This document shows positions 1 to 8,535 of a stretch of DNA of 64,000 nt, one piece after another. A program made the translations under genes and the position numbers. This stretch comes from Streptosporangium sandarakinum. GTDB lineage: Bacteria > Actinomycetota > Actinomycetes > Streptosporangiales > Streptosporangiaceae. The stretch is from assembly GCF_013409935.1 (NCBI RefSeq), contig NZ_JACCCO010000001.1, forward strand, positions 930,001 through 994,000, in the 5' to 3' direction. Numbering within the stretch: position 1 is the first letter of the stretch; each line of letters begins with the position of its first letter. The notes below the pieces were generated by a model. The model did no database searches. It was given only the letters and a program-made list of their open reading frames with translations, and was not told the DNA's origin.

Positions 1-67
1 GGGTGTCCCGGACCGGGGATGTCCCGGGCGGGGGCGTCGGGCCGTACGGAGATGGGGGCCCGGGAGG

Positions 68-1225
68 TCAGGAGGCCGGGTCGGCCGCGACAACGCGGCG
101 GAACACGGCCTTCTCCGCGCCGCGGACCGCCAGGGTCAGCGTGACGAAGTCGTCCCTGGGGCCGGGCTCGGCGCCGTCGGCGCGGCCGACCCAGGCCAGG
201 CCGGCGTAGTGGCCCATGGCGTAGCCGCTGCCCTCGGTGTATCCCCCGGACGGGAAGACCGCCTTGCCCGACTGCGGCGCCTTGACCCAACCGCCCCGGT
301 ACGCCGTGGTCATCCCCTGGACGAGCCCGTCGGCGGAGGCGGCGTCGCGGAGGTTGAACAGGGCGTACATCGCGACGTAGCGGCCGTCGGCACTGGTGTA
401 GAGACCCCGGGCGACCTGCGTGCACCCGCTCTGGGCGAGCCGGTCGGCGAGCTGCCCCCAGGCCGCCCCCGAGCAGCCGGCGCCCAGGTCGGTGGCGGCC
501 AGCCGCAGGGTGACCTTACCCTCCTTGACGGTCCTGGCCGCGAAGACGTCCTTGACCGTCAGCGGCTTGGGGTCGGCCTTGCTCTGCGCGATCGGCGTGA
601 ACAGCTTCGGTGACGCCCAGCCCTTGTAGACGTCGGGCCTGGGCCGGGTGACCAGCGCGGCGGTGGTGGCCCGCTCGGGAACGACGTCCTGGCCCAGCGA
701 GCCGACGACGAGGACCACGGCGACGATGGTGCCCACCACCCCGGCCAGCACCGCGGCCGCGACGACGGCCCGCCGCTGGAACGGGGTCAGGCCCCACTCC
801 TCCAGCCGGGAGCCGCTGTCGAAGCGGTTCTCGGGCCGGGATCTCTCGGAGCGGGGCTTCTCCGGGCGGGGCTTCTCGGAACGGGACCTCTCCGGGCGGG
901 ACCTGCCGCGGGCCCTGGACCCCCGGCCGGCCGTAGACCCCGCGCTCCTCGCGGTCTCCTCCGCGAACTCCGCGGCCCCCCTCGGGTCCGCCGCGGGCGG
1001 GACGGCGGAGGCGTCCCGGGCGGGCGTGCCCGGGAAGGCGGGGGCGCCCCCGGCGTACGCCTCCCGGAAGAAGGGGTCGTCCGCGGCGGGGCCGGGCGGG
1101 AAGGGACCGTCCAGGAAGGGGGTGTCCGGGGCGGCGGAGCCGGGCGGGAAGGGGACGCCCGGAGCCTCGGGGGCGGCCGGTCTGGAGGCGCCGCGACGGC
1201 GCTTGCGCCCGGGGGGAGTCGTCAC
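68..1225 (-). CDS. Membrane-anchored protein of unknown function
   Basis: About 385 aa. The first ~170 residues are low-complexity, rich in Pro, Ala and Gly, and end in Arg/Ser/Glu-Pro repeats (RSRPE, KPRSE types). One hydrophobic segment follows at about residues 175-200 (VVAAAVLAGVVGTIVAVVLV), then a folded region of about 180 residues that is probably extracytoplasmic and contains two Cys (GAGCSG, QSGCTQ) that could form a disulfide. I chose GTG 1225 because it overlaps the stop of the VIT1-like gene by four bases (GTGA); the longer reading frame would run through that gene. I do not recognise a named family. It probably shares a transcript with the VIT1-like and lgt genes. Confidence 0.7.
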   Translation of the reverse strand: MTTPPGRKRRRGASRPAAPEAPGVPFPPGSAAPDTPFLDGPFPPGPAADDPFFREAYAGGAPAFPGTPARDASAVPPAADPRGAAEFAEETARSAGSTAGRGSRARGRSRPERSRSEKPRPEKPRSERSRPENRFDSGSRLEEWGLTPFQRRAVVAAAVLAGVVGTIVAVVLVVGSLGQDVVPERATTAALVTRPRPDVYKGWASPKLFTPIAQSKADPKPLTVKDVFAARTVKEGKVTLRLAATDLGAGCSGAAWGQLADRLAQSGCTQVARGLYTSADGRYVAMYALFNLRDAASADGLVQGMTTAYRGGWVKAPQSGKAVFPSGGYTEGSGYAMGHYAGLAWVGRADGAEPGPRDDFVTLTLAVRGAEKAVFRRVVAADPAS

Positions 1226-1938
1226 AGGCCGGCTCCTCCCAGGAGGCTGCCCAGGCCGAACGTCAGCGCCGCGGCGACCGCGCCGACCAGGAGCTGACGC
1301 AGGCCGCTGTACCACCAGCTGCGCGCGGTGACCCGGGAGACCAGGGCGCCCGCGCCGAACAGGGACAGGCAGGACAGCACCGCCGGCCAGACCAGGCTGG
1401 TGACGCCCAGCAGGTACGGAAGGAGCGGCAGCAGCGCGCCCAGGCTGAAGGACAGGAAGGAGGAGATCGCTGCGATCTTCGGCGAGGGGAGGTCGTCGGG
1501 GGTGACTCCCAGCTCGGCGCTGGCGTGCACCTCCAGCGCCTTCTCCGGATTGAGGGAGATCTGCCGGGCCACCTCGGCGGCCAGCGCGGGTTCGACGCCG
1601 CGCGACTCGTAGAGCCTGGCCAGCTCGTCCTGCTCGGCCTGCGGGTTGCGCTCCAGCTCGCGCCGCTCGATGTCGATCTCGGCGATGGCGAGCTCGCGCT
1701 GGCTGGCCACCGAGACGTACTCGCCGCCGGCCATCGAGAACGCGCCCGCCGCCAGCCCGGCCACCCCGGCCAGCACGACGACCTTGGTGCTGGAGGTGCC
1801 GCCGGCCACGCCGGCGATCAGGGCGAAATTGGAGACGAGACCGTCCATCGCGCCGAACACCGAGGGCCGCAGCCAGCCGCCGTTGACGTCACGGTGCTCG
1901 TGATGGATCTCGGCACGCGTGCCGGACCCTCCGCTCAT
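1222..1938 (-). CDS. VIT1/CCC1-family iron/manganese transporter
   Basis: 238 aa, normal for bacterial VIT-family proteins. The N-terminal helix region carries GAMDGLVSNFALIAGVAGG, followed by GLAAGAFSMAGGEYVSVASQ, both family-typical. A Glu-rich cytoplasmic stretch (about residues 80-140; QRELAIAEIDIERRELERNP) matches the metal-binding domain between TM2 and TM3 of plant VIT1. Three hydrophobic segments follow. The family moves Fe2+/Mn2+ across membranes; direction and substrate here are inferred from the family only. The start overlaps the lgt stop (ATGA) and the gene ends in a GTGA overlap with the next gene, so the three are translationally coupled. Confidence 0.9.
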   Translation of the reverse strand: MSGGSGTRAEIHHEHRDVNGGWLRPSVFGAMDGLVSNFALIAGVAGGTSSTKVVVLAGVAGLAAGAFSMAGGEYVSVASQRELAIAEIDIERRELERNPQAEQDELARLYESRGVEPALAAEVARQISLNPEKALEVHASAELGVTPDDLPSPKIAAISSFLSFSLGALLPLLPYLLGVTSLVWPAVLSCLSLFGAGALVSRVTARSWWYSGLRQLLVGAVAAALTFGLGSLLGGAGL

Positions 1939-3062
1939 CGTTTCTCTTTCCGACCGTCGGACGCAGCCTCCGCGACCCCCTTCCGGGAGTCGGCGGGCTC
2001 TTCCGGCCCGTCGGCCTGGTCCGCCGGGTGCGCCGGATCGGCGCCCCCTCCGGTGTCCAAGGCTAGCCCGGCCGACGCTATGCCCGGTTCGCCGGTCTTA
2101 CCCGGTTCGTCTGCCTGATCGGTCCCGTTCGCCGTACCGGTCTCGCCTTCCGCGCCCGGCTCGTCCGCCGCGGCGGTCTCGTGCCCGTCGGCCTGGCCGG
2201 TCGGGTGGGCGGGGTCGGCGGGCGGCTCGCCGCCGGGACCGGCGGCGAGGATCCGCTCCTCGCCGGTCCTGCCGCGGGCGTACCAGAAGTAGGCCAGCGC
2301 CGCGAGGAACAGCACGACCGAGGTCCACTGGTTGAGCCGCAGGCCCAGGATGTGGTGGGCCTCGTCGATGCGCATGCCCTCGATCCAGAACCGGCCCGCG
2401 GTGTAGCCCGCGACGTACAGGGCGAACACCCTGGCGTGGCGCAGCGCGAACCTGCGGCCCGCCCAGACCAGGAGGAGGGCCAGCGCCAGGTCCCACAGCG
2501 ACTCGTACAGGAACGTGGGGTGGTAGGTGGAGACCCCGGGGATCGTGCCCGGCCGGTCGGGGTCGATCTCCAGCCCCCACGGCAGATCGGTCGGCCCGCC
2601 GAACAGCTCCTGGTTGAAGTAGTTGCCCCAGCGGCCGATGCCCTGGGCCACCGCGATGCCGGGGGCGACGGTGTCGGCCACCGCGGACAGGGAGATGCCC
2701 CGCCTGCGGCAGCCGAACCACACGCCGAGCGCGCCGAGCGCGATGGCGCCCCAGATGCCCAGCCCGCCGTTCCAGATGAACAGCGCGTCGATGGGCCTGT
2801 TGGGGGCGTCCGGCCCGAAGTAGAGCTGCCAGTCGGTGATGACGTGGTAGAGACGTCCGCCCACCAGGCCGAACGGCACGGCCCAGACGGCGAGGTCGAC
2901 GATCGTGCCCGGGGCCCCGCCGCGGGCCCGCCAGCGGCGTTCGCCGATGATGACGGCGACGATGACACCGAGCACGATGCACAGCGCGTAGGCCCTGACG
3001 GGGACGACGCCGAAGAGATGCCAGACCCCTTGGGAAGGGCTGGGAATCGAGGCGAGGGGCAT
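1935..3062 (-). CDS. lgt: Prolipoprotein diacylglyceryl transferase
   Basis: 375 aa. Lgt transfers diacylglycerol from phosphatidylglycerol to the lipobox Cys of prolipoproteins in the cytoplasmic membrane. The Lgt signature GRWGNYFNQE is present near residue 142, along with multiple membrane segments and the typical N-terminal VRAYALCIVLGV. The last ~95 residues form an acidic, Gly/Ala/Thr-rich tail (GQADGHETAAADEPG type), a common actinobacterial extension without a known role. It lies downstream of trpA in the same direction, the order also seen in mycobacteria, with the dsbA/mauE pair between. lspA, the next enzyme of lipoprotein maturation, is at 53.7 kb. Confidence 0.95.
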   Translation of the reverse strand: MPLASIPSPSQGVWHLFGVVPVRAYALCIVLGVIVAVIIGERRWRARGGAPGTIVDLAVWAVPFGLVGGRLYHVITDWQLYFGPDAPNRPIDALFIWNGGLGIWGAIALGALGVWFGCRRRGISLSAVADTVAPGIAVAQGIGRWGNYFNQELFGGPTDLPWGLEIDPDRPGTIPGVSTYHPTFLYESLWDLALALLLVWAGRRFALRHARVFALYVAGYTAGRFWIEGMRIDEAHHILGLRLNQWTSVVLFLAALAYFWYARGRTGEERILAAGPGGEPPADPAHPTGQADGHETAAADEPGAEGETGTANGTDQADEPGKTGEPGIASAGLALDTGGGADPAHPADQADGPEEPADSRKGVAEAASDGRKEKR

Positions 3063-3088
3063 GTCAGGTGACGTTACCGTGTCGCGGG

Positions 3089-3853
3089 CTACTTGGCCGC
3101 ATCAACGACCTCCTGACGCAGTTCCGCCGGGCGGAACGCCACCTCGTTGTCGACCTCCTTACCGTCGAGCTTGAGCGTCGGGGTTCCCTTCAGCTTCGCC
3201 TGGTCGAGGATCCTGGCGCTGGCGGCGAGGTGGGCCTGCGCCTTCTCCTGGCCGGTCACGCACCGCTCGAAGCCGGGGTCGGTGACGCCGGCGTCCCTGC
3301 CCCAGGCGACCAGGTCCTCCAGCGAGAAGCCCGGGGTGTTCTCGGCCGGCTGCTTCCTGAACAGCTGGTCGTGGAACCTGGACCACGGGGCGCCGCCGGG
3401 GATGCAGCGCGCGGCGGCGCCGGCGCGCAGCGAGTTGCCCCGGGTGACGCCCTTGTTCATGTCCTCGGGGAAGATCGTGATCGGGTGGTAGACCACCTTC
3501 GCCTTGCCCTCGGCCGCGAGGTTCTTGATCGTGGAGCCGCTGGTCTCCTCCAGGGCCCTGCAGGCCGGGCACTGGAAGTCCTCGTAGACCTCGAGCACCG
3601 GCTTGTTCACGCCCGGCTTGGCCATCACCACCGAGCCGTCGGCGGCGACGCTGATCGGGGCGAGCGCCCCGCTGGACTCCTCGGGCTTGCTGCCCTGGGC
3701 GGCGAACCACCAGCCGGCGCCGATGGCGCCGAAGGTGACGACGGCGGCGGCGGCGATGGTCACGATGCGGCGGAGCCGCTCCCTGCGCCTCTCCTCCTCG
3801 CGCTGCGCCTTGATCCGGTCGCGGACCGACTGGTCACGCGCGGCCTTGCCCAT
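3089..3853 (-). CDS. Membrane-anchored DsbA-like thioredoxin-fold protein
   Basis: 254 aa. A basic, charged N-terminus (RIKAQREEERRRERLRR) is followed by one membrane anchor (about residues 29-49) and a DsbA/thioredoxin_4 domain with the CPAC active site in VYEDFQCPACRALEE. The cis-Pro loop is likely KGTPTL. It is predicted to act outside the membrane in disulfide formation or isomerisation. ATG 3853 is the natural start: it shares one base with the TGA of the upstream MauE-like gene (TGATG). The longer reading frame upstream is only overlap. The pairing with a MauE/DoxX partner supports a redox relay. Confidence 0.9.
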   Translation of the reverse strand: MGKAARDQSVRDRIKAQREEERRRERLRRIVTIAAAAVVTFGAIGAGWWFAAQGSKPEESSGALAPISVAADGSVVMAKPGVNKPVLEVYEDFQCPACRALEETSGSTIKNLAAEGKAKVVYHPITIFPEDMNKGVTRGNSLRAGAAARCIPGGAPWSRFHDQLFRKQPAENTPGFSLEDLVAWGRDAGVTDPGFERCVTGQEKAQAHLAASARILDQAKLKGTPTLKLDGKEVDNEVAFRPAELRQEVVDAAK

Positions 3854-4428
3854 CAGCGGTTCTCCTTCACGTGGGGCTCCTCCTCGTCGCCCTCGGCGTC
3901 GTACACCTCCCGCCCGGGGGTCAGTCCCAGCGCGGAGTCGAGCGCGAGCCGGCCCGGCGGGAACCAGGCGACGACCACGCCGAGCGCGAAGAGACCGGTG
4001 TCGCGCAGGATCGTGAGGAGGTAGTCGGGCTCGGCCCCGGCCTTGAGCTGACCGCCGCCGCCGAAGCAGCCGCAGTCGATGCGCAGCCCGCGCGCCCACG
4101 CCGAGGCGATGCCGATGACGAACGCGAGCATCAGCAGCATGGAGATCATGCCCGCGACGCGCGTGAGCAGCCCGACGACCAGCAACACCCCTACGACGAT
4201 CTCCAGGATGGGAAGGCCGTAGCCGACCACCTTGGCCAACGATTCAGGAAGCAGTTCGTATGCCTCGACCGCCTGGACGGAGAGCACGGGAGTGCCGATC
4301 TTCTGCCAACCTGCGGCGATCAGCACACCCGCGAGCACCAACCGCGAAACGGTCGTCACCCAGGGTAGCGCCGAAATCGCGCGCCGTGTTCCCACGCTGG
4401 TGGGCTTCTCGGAAGTCACGAGCATCAT
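3853..4428 (-). CDS. MauE/DoxX-type membrane redox protein
   Basis: 191 aa with four hydrophobic segments and a paired-Cys motif (DCGCFGGGG) between the third and fourth, as in MauE/DoxX proteins. By family it would re-oxidise or reduce the adjacent CPAC protein through the membrane; the exact electron acceptor is unknown. The ribosome-binding site GGAGA lies just upstream. A second ATG at 4425 has slightly better spacing, so the start may be one codon later. It is coupled to the DsbA-like gene by a one-base stop/start overlap. Confidence 0.85.
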   Translation of the reverse strand: MMLVTSEKPTSVGTRRAISALPWVTTVSRLVLAGVLIAAGWQKIGTPVLSVQAVEAYELLPESLAKVVGYGLPILEIVVGVLLVVGLLTRVAGMISMLLMLAFVIGIASAWARGLRIDCGCFGGGGQLKAGAEPDYLLTILRDTGLFALGVVVAWFPPGRLALDSALGLTPGREVYDAEGDEEEPHVKENR

Positions 4429-4890
4429 CGTCTCCTATTCCAGGCCCCCGCCTGCGCTCGTCGCGGAAACCCCCGCCATCTCGCGGAGATCTCATCACGG
4501 GCCCGGTAAGCGTCGGATAAGCCTGCGGCGGACGGCCGCGGGCCACCCGGCTCCGGACGCGGCCGAACGGGGCGACCTGGGAATTTTATCCGAGATAGGG
4601 CTCTGAGCTGCGGATATGCCGATCGGAGACGATTCTTTGCGGCTCTGGACGCCGGCCCGCGCATCGGGGCGGCCCCCGCCCACTCGGGGTCCGCCGGGGC
4701 CCGGCGTGTCACCGCCGCGGACCGCGGGCCATGACGGCGCGCGGCCGACGCGCGGCCGGTGTGCGGGGTGTCGCGCGGCCGACGCCGTACGGCCGGCGGC
4801 GCACGGCGGGCGGCTCATGAAACGTCACGCGGCCGGCACCGTACGCCCGCGGGTGTACGGTGCCGGCCGCGTGTGGCCGGCGGTGCGCCG
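4429..4890. other. Gene-free interval between trpA and the mauE-like gene
   Basis: I see no convincing gene in these 462 bases. Besides the trpA terminator hairpin, it holds a 12-base direct repeat (GCGCGGCCGACG at 4739-4750 and 4773-4784). A relatively A/T-rich patch (ggaattttatccgagatagg, near 4579-4598) could hold the promoter of the minus-strand mauE/dsbA/lgt genes. Open frames crossing this interval lack ribosome-binding sites and family-like sequence. Confidence 0.5.
4826..4873 (-). terminator. Hairpin terminator downstream of trpA
   Basis: A perfect 19-bp inverted repeat (CACGCGGCCGGCACCGTAC at 4826-4844 and its complement at 4855-4873) with a 10-base loop. It lies 18 bases past the trpA stop. 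It has no U-tract, which is usual for actinobacterial hairpin terminators. It probably ends the trpCBA transcript. Confidence 0.75.
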
Positions 4891-5688
4891 TCAGCGGCGG
4901 CGGACGCCCTCGGCCAGTTCGGCGGCGAGCTCGCGGACCGACGCCAGGCCGGCGGCCTCGTCGGAGGCGTCCAGCAGGCGGCGGATGAAGGCCGAGCCGA
5001 CGATGACGCCGTCGGCGTACCCGGCCACCTCGGCGGCCTGGTCGCCGGTGCCGACGCCCAGGCCGACGCAGACCGGCAGGCCGGTGTGCGGGCGGGTCCG
5101 CTCGACCAGGCCGCGGGCGGCGGAGCCGACCTGGTCGCGGGCACCGGTGACACCCATCAGGGAGGCGGCGTAGACGAAGCCGGTGCAGCAGTCGACGACG
5201 GCCTTGATGCGCTCCTCGGTGGAGCTGGGCGCGACGAGGAAGACCGTGTCGATCCCGGCGGCGGCGCTGGCCTCGCGCCAGACGCCGGACTCCTCGGGCG
5301 TCAGGTCGGGCGTGATGGTGCCCGTCCCCCCGGCGCTCGCCAGGTCACGGGCGAACCGCTCGGCGCCGTAGCGGTCGATCGGGTTCCAGTACGTCATGAC
5401 CAGGGTGGCGGCGCCCGTCGCGGCGACGCCCTCGACGGTGCGCATCACGTCGGCGATACGGGTGCCGTTGGTCAGCGCCCGGTGGACGGCCGCCTGGATC
5501 GTCGGGCCGTCCATGAGCGGGTCGGAGTACGGCAGGCCGATCTCGATCACGTCGCAGCCGGCCTCCACCATGGCGGAGGCGGCCGCGACGGCGCCCTCCA
5601 CGGTCGGGAAGCCGGCCGGGAGGTATCCGATCAGGGCCGCGCGGTCGTCCGCCTTCGCCTTGGCGAACACCGTCTGAAGAGTCGTCAT
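4891..5688 (-). CDS. trpA: Tryptophan synthase alpha subunit
   Basis: 265 aa TIM-barrel protein, full length. It cleaves indole-3-glycerol phosphate to indole, which is channelled to TrpB. The catalytic Glu region IEIGLPYSDPLMDGPTIQ and the catalytic-loop region are present. The C-terminus keeps the phosphate-binding VIVGSAFIRRL. Start ATG 5688. It is third in trpC-trpB-trpA; the 71-base gap after trpB contains a strong hairpin and a large terminator follows. Confidence 0.97.
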   Translation of the reverse strand: MTTLQTVFAKAKADDRAALIGYLPAGFPTVEGAVAAASAMVEAGCDVIEIGLPYSDPLMDGPTIQAAVHRALTNGTRIADVMRTVEGVAATGAATLVMTYWNPIDRYGAERFARDLASAGGTGTITPDLTPEESGVWREASAAAGIDTVFLVAPSSTEERIKAVVDCCTGFVYAASLMGVTGARDQVGSAARGLVERTRPHTGLPVCVGLGVGTGDQAAEVAGYADGVIVGSAFIRRLLDASDEAAGLASVRELAAELAEGVRRR

Positions 5689-5723
5689 CGCTGGTTCCAG
5701 TCGCGCGGTTCGGGCCCGTTCCT

Positions 5724-5748
5724 CCCCCGCCCCGTGCCGGGGCGGGGG
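5724..5748 (-). repeat. GC hairpin in the trpB-trpA gap
   Basis: A perfect 10-bp inverted repeat (CCCCCGCCCC / GGGGCGGGGG) with a 5-base loop, between the trpB stop and the trpA start. It could reduce read-through or protect the trpCB part of the mRNA. There is no U-tract, so I do not call it a full terminator. Confidence 0.5.
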
Positions 5749-5759
5749 CGGGCCGGTCG

Positions 5760-6998
5760 TCAGAGGTTGAAGTACTTCATGGCGGTGCCCATGTCCTTGT
5801 CACCGCGGCCGGAGAGGTTGACCAGGATGATCGCCTCGGGGCCCAGCTCGCGGCCGAGCTTGAGGGCCCCGGCCAGGGCGTGGGAGGACTCGATCGCCGG
5901 GATGATTCCCTCGGTGCGGGCGAGCAGCGCGAACGCCTCCATCGCCTCGGCGTCGGTGACGCCGTGGTAGGTGGCGCGGCCGGTGTCCTTGAGCCAGGCG
6001 TGCTCGGGGCCGACGCCGGGGTAGTCGAGGCCGGCGGAGATCGAGTGGGACTCGATCGTCTGGCCCTCGTCGTCCTGCAGCACGTAGGTGCGCGCGCCGT
6101 GCAGGACGCCGACGGAGCCCTGGGTGAGGGTGAGGGCGTGCTCGCCGCTCCCGGCGCCCCGGCCGCCGGCCTCGTAGCCGTGCAGCTGGACGTTCTGGTC
6201 GCCGATGAAGGCGTGGAAGATGCCGATCGCGTTGGATCCGCCGCCGACCGCGGCGGCCACGGCGTCCGGCAGGCGGCCGGTGAGCTCCAGCATCTGGCGG
6301 CGGGCCTCGACGCCGATGACACGGGCGAAGTCGCGGACGATCTCCGGGAACGGGTGGGGGCCGGCGATGGTGCCGAACAGGTAGTGGGTGTGGTCGACGT
6401 TGGCCACCCAGTCGCGGAACGCCTCGTTGATGGCGTCCTTGAGGGTCTGGCTGCCGTTGGCGACCGGCACGACGGTGGCGCCGAGCAGCTTCATGCGGGC
6501 GACGTTGAGCGCCTGGCGCTCGCAGTCGACGGCCCCCATGTAGATCACGCACTCCAGGCCGAGCAGGGCGGCGGCGGTCGCGGTGGCGACGCCGTGCTGG
6601 CCCGCGCCGGTCTCGGCGATCACCCGGGTCTTGCCGAGGCGCCTGGTGAGCAGGGCCTGGCCGAGCACGTTGTTGATCTTGTGTGCGCCGGTGTGGGTCA
6701 GGTCCTCGCGCTTGAGGATGATGCGGGCCCCGCCGGCCTGCTCGGCGAACCGCGGCACCTCGGTGAGCGTGGTCGGCCGCCCGGCGTAGGTGCGCAGCAG
6801 GTGGTCGAACTCGCGGATGAAGGCGAGGTCGTTCTTGGCCTTCTCGTACTCGGCGGCGACCTCGTCGAGTGCCGGGATCAGGGCCTCCGGCACGTAGCGT
6901 CCGCCGAAGACTCCGAACTTGCCCCGGACGTCGGGGTCGTCGCCGTACACGCCGTTACCGGCGAGGTCGGCGGGGGTCAGGATGGTTCCCTCTGTCAC
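5760..6998 (-). CDS. trpB: Tryptophan synthase beta subunit
   Basis: 412 aa, PLP-dependent; it joins indole and serine to give tryptophan. The PLP lysine motif [15 protein letters not shown] is at about residues 95-110, the phosphate-binding GGGSNAIG near residue 245 and NLSGRGDKD near the C-terminus. All are intact. It starts three bases after the trpC stop, so the two are probably translationally coupled. Confidence 0.97.
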   Translation of the reverse strand: MTEGTILTPADLAGNGVYGDDPDVRGKFGVFGGRYVPEALIPALDEVAAEYEKAKNDLAFIREFDHLLRTYAGRPTTLTEVPRFAEQAGGARIILKREDLTHTGAHKINNVLGQALLTRRLGKTRVIAETGAGQHGVATATAAALLGLECVIYMGAVDCERQALNVARMKLLGATVVPVANGSQTLKDAINEAFRDWVANVDHTHYLFGTIAGPHPFPEIVRDFARVIGVEARRQMLELTGRLPDAVAAAVGGGSNAIGIFHAFIGDQNVQLHGYEAGGRGAGSGEHALTLTQGSVGVLHGARTYVLQDDEGQTIESHSISAGLDYPGVGPEHAWLKDTGRATYHGVTDAEAMEAFALLARTEGIIPAIESSHALAGALKLGRELGPEAIILVNLSGRGDKDMGTAMKYFNL

Positions 6999-7001
6999 TG
7001 C

Positions 7002-7811
7002 TCACTGCCCCTCGGGTCGGGATGCGGGGTGGGCTCCGGCGGTGACGAGGTCGACCACCGCGGCCCGCGGGTCCTTGCCGGTGACCAGGCTCTCGCCCAC
7101 CAGGACGGCGTCGGCGCCGGCCCGGGCGTAGGCGAGCAGGTCGTGGGGGCCGCGCACCCCCGACTCGGCGACCTTGATGACGCCCTCGGGGATCTTGGCG
7201 GCCAGCTTGGCGAAGACGTCGCGGTCCACTTCGAGGGTCTTGAGGTTGCGCGCGTTGACGCCGATGATCTTCGCCCCGGCCTCGACCGCCCGGTCGAGCT
7301 CCTCCTCGGTGTGCACCTCGACCAGCGGGGCCAGCCCGATCGACTCGGCCCGCTCGATGAGGGAGACCAGCGCGTTCTGCTCCAGGGCGGCCACGATCAG
7401 CAGCGCCAGGTCGGCGCCGTAGGCCCGGGCCTCCCACAGCTGGTAGGAGGTGACGACGAAGTCCTTGCGCAGCACCGGGATGTCGACGACGGCGCGGACG
7501 GCCGCCAGGTCGTCGAGGCTGCCGCCGAACCGGCGCCGCTCGGTCAGGACACTGATCACGTGGGCGCCGCCCGCCTCGTAGTCCCCGGCGAGCGCGGCGG
7601 GGTCGGCGATCGCGGCCAGCGCGCCCTTGGACGGGCTCGACCGCTTGACCTCGGCGATGACGGCCACCTGGTCCCCGCCGAGCGCCGCGTAGGCGTCACG
7701 GGGCGGGGCGGCCCGACGGGCGCGCTCCTTGAGCTCCTCCAGCGACACCGATCGCTGCCGCTCGGCGAGGTCGGCGCGCACCCCGTCGAGGATTTCGTCC
7801 AGCACGCTCAC
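7002..7811 (-). CDS. trpC: Indole-3-glycerol phosphate synthase
   Basis: 269 aa, full length, a single-function TrpC without a fused TrpF. The family motifs [12 protein letters not shown] (catalytic Lys) and GVNARNLKT are present. The GTG start at 7811 is fixed by the leading MSVLDEIL, typical of the family, and by an overlap (GTGA) with the stop of a 26-codon ORF just upstream. Its GGAGG ribosome-binding site lies inside a perfect hairpin, so translation is probably controlled. The ring substrate comes from PriA (22.7 kb), since no trpF is present here. Confidence 0.96.
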   Translation of the reverse strand: MSVLDEILDGVRADLAERQRSVSLEELKERARRAAPPRDAYAALGGDQVAVIAEVKRSSPSKGALAAIADPAALAGDYEAGGAHVISVLTERRRFGGSLDDLAAVRAVVDIPVLRKDFVVTSYQLWEARAYGADLALLIVAALEQNALVSLIERAESIGLAPLVEVHTEEELDRAVEAGAKIIGVNARNLKTLEVDRDVFAKLAAKIPEGVIKVAESGVRGPHDLLAYARAGADAVLVGESLVTGKDPRAAVVDLVTAGAHPASRPEGQ

Positions 7812-7888
7812 CTGACCTCCTCGCGAAACTCGGAGGTCAGGTCAGCGAACCCTGCCGTGACCGCGGTCCGCTCGCTCCACTCGCTCAC
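7808..7888 (-). CDS. 26-codon ORF coupled to trpC (leader-like)
   Basis: Reads [20 protein letters not shown] followed by FREEVR. It has a good ribosome-binding site (GGGAGGGG about 8 bases before its GTG), and its TGA overlaps the trpC GTG as GTGA. One Trp codon lies at position 4. Codons 16-26 and the stop form the hairpin that hides the trpC ribosome-binding site. It could be a translated leader whose passage opens trpC; it could also be the small trp-operon protein seen near trpC in other actinomycetes, but I cannot show homology. Confidence 0.5.
   Translation of the reverse strand: MSEWSERTAVTAGFADLTSEFREEVR
7811..7841 (-). promoter_or_regulatory. Hairpin masking the trpC ribosome-binding site
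   Basis: A perfect 10-bp inverted repeat (CCTGACCTCC at 7811-7820 and GGAGGTCAGG at 7832-7841, plus-strand reading) with an 11-base loop. In the trpC mRNA the 3' arm contains GGAGG and the first base of the GTG start. A free ribosome could not easily load unless the hairpin is opened, for example by a ribosome finishing the small upstream ORF. The structure is visible in the sequence; the control role is inference. Confidence 0.6.
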
Positions 7889-7978
7889 GAGTAAGGCCCC
7901 TCCCGAATCGATTGCCCTTGTCCAGCCGATGGTATCGGGCTTGCCGGGTCCACCTGCCACGGGGGACACCGTAGCCGA

Positions 7979-8467
7979 CTATGGGGCTAGGAATTCCCCA
8001 AAAGGTACATTCCGCAATATCCAAAAAAGGATCATTAAAGCTAGAAATGACCATACATAGTTAGCTTGTACGGATTTCATGGTGAACGGCCGGCCCCGCC
8101 AGGAAAGCAGGACCCACCGGCCCCACACCAGCGCCGCCACCGGGACCAGCGCCACGACGAGCGGGTTGAACCCCAGCGCCGCGGCCGGGTCGCCGTGGAC
8201 GAGCGCGTGCACCGCCCGCAGCCCCCCGCAGCCCGGGCAGTACAGGCCGGTGAGGGCCAGGAACGGGCACGGCGGGTAGTGACCGGGCTCACCGGGGTCG
8301 ACGGCCCCGACGTAGGCGGCCGCCAGGGCCACCGCCGCGGCGGCGGCCAGCGGGACCGCCAGGGACCTCGCCCGCGGCCTCCGCGGGACCACGCCCCCGT
8401 CCGTCGCCATCGCCTCGCCCGCACCTCCGCCCTGCCCGCGCGTCCTCACCACCGGGACGACCTTCAC
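7979..8467 (-). CDS. DUF2752 membrane protein
   Basis: 162 aa. Carries the DUF2752 signature CPFLALTGLYCPGCGGLRA near the middle, with three or so hydrophobic segments (AVPLAAAAAVALAAAYVGAV, PLVVALVPVAALVWGRWVL, VWSFLALMILFWILR). The paired Cys are family-typical; function is unknown. Start GTG 8467 is uncertain; ATG 8410 is an alternative and the first 19 residues are not family-like. The 3' end (7979-8080) is notably A/T-richer than the surroundings. It lies upstream of the trpC leader in the same direction. Confidence 0.8.
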   Translation of the reverse strand: MKVVPVVRTRGQGGGAGEAMATDGGVVPRRPRARSLAVPLAAAAAVALAAAYVGAVDPGEPGHYPPCPFLALTGLYCPGCGGLRAVHALVHGDPAAALGFNPLVVALVPVAALVWGRWVLLSWRGRPFTMKSVQANYVWSFLALMILFWILRNVPFGEFLAP

Positions 8468-8535
8468 CGGCCACGATACTCAACCCCCGGACGGCGCCCC
8501 TCCGCCGACCCGGCGGCGGGGCGGGCGCGCGCCGG

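Noticed and set aside
1..67. A gene at the left edge
   Set aside because: Only GC-rich sequence with short runs; no start, RBS or recognisable protein end.
4616..5173. Plus-strand frames in the gap and over trpA
   Set aside because: Low-complexity translation, no RBS, overlap with trpA; the interval is better explained by the hairpin.
7842..8054. A 70-codon minus-strand frame (MVISSFNDPF..) as the trp leader peptide
   Set aside because: It overlaps the end of the DUF2752 gene in another frame, has no clear RBS and no clustered Trp codons; the 26-codon frame has a better RBS and the GTGA overlap.
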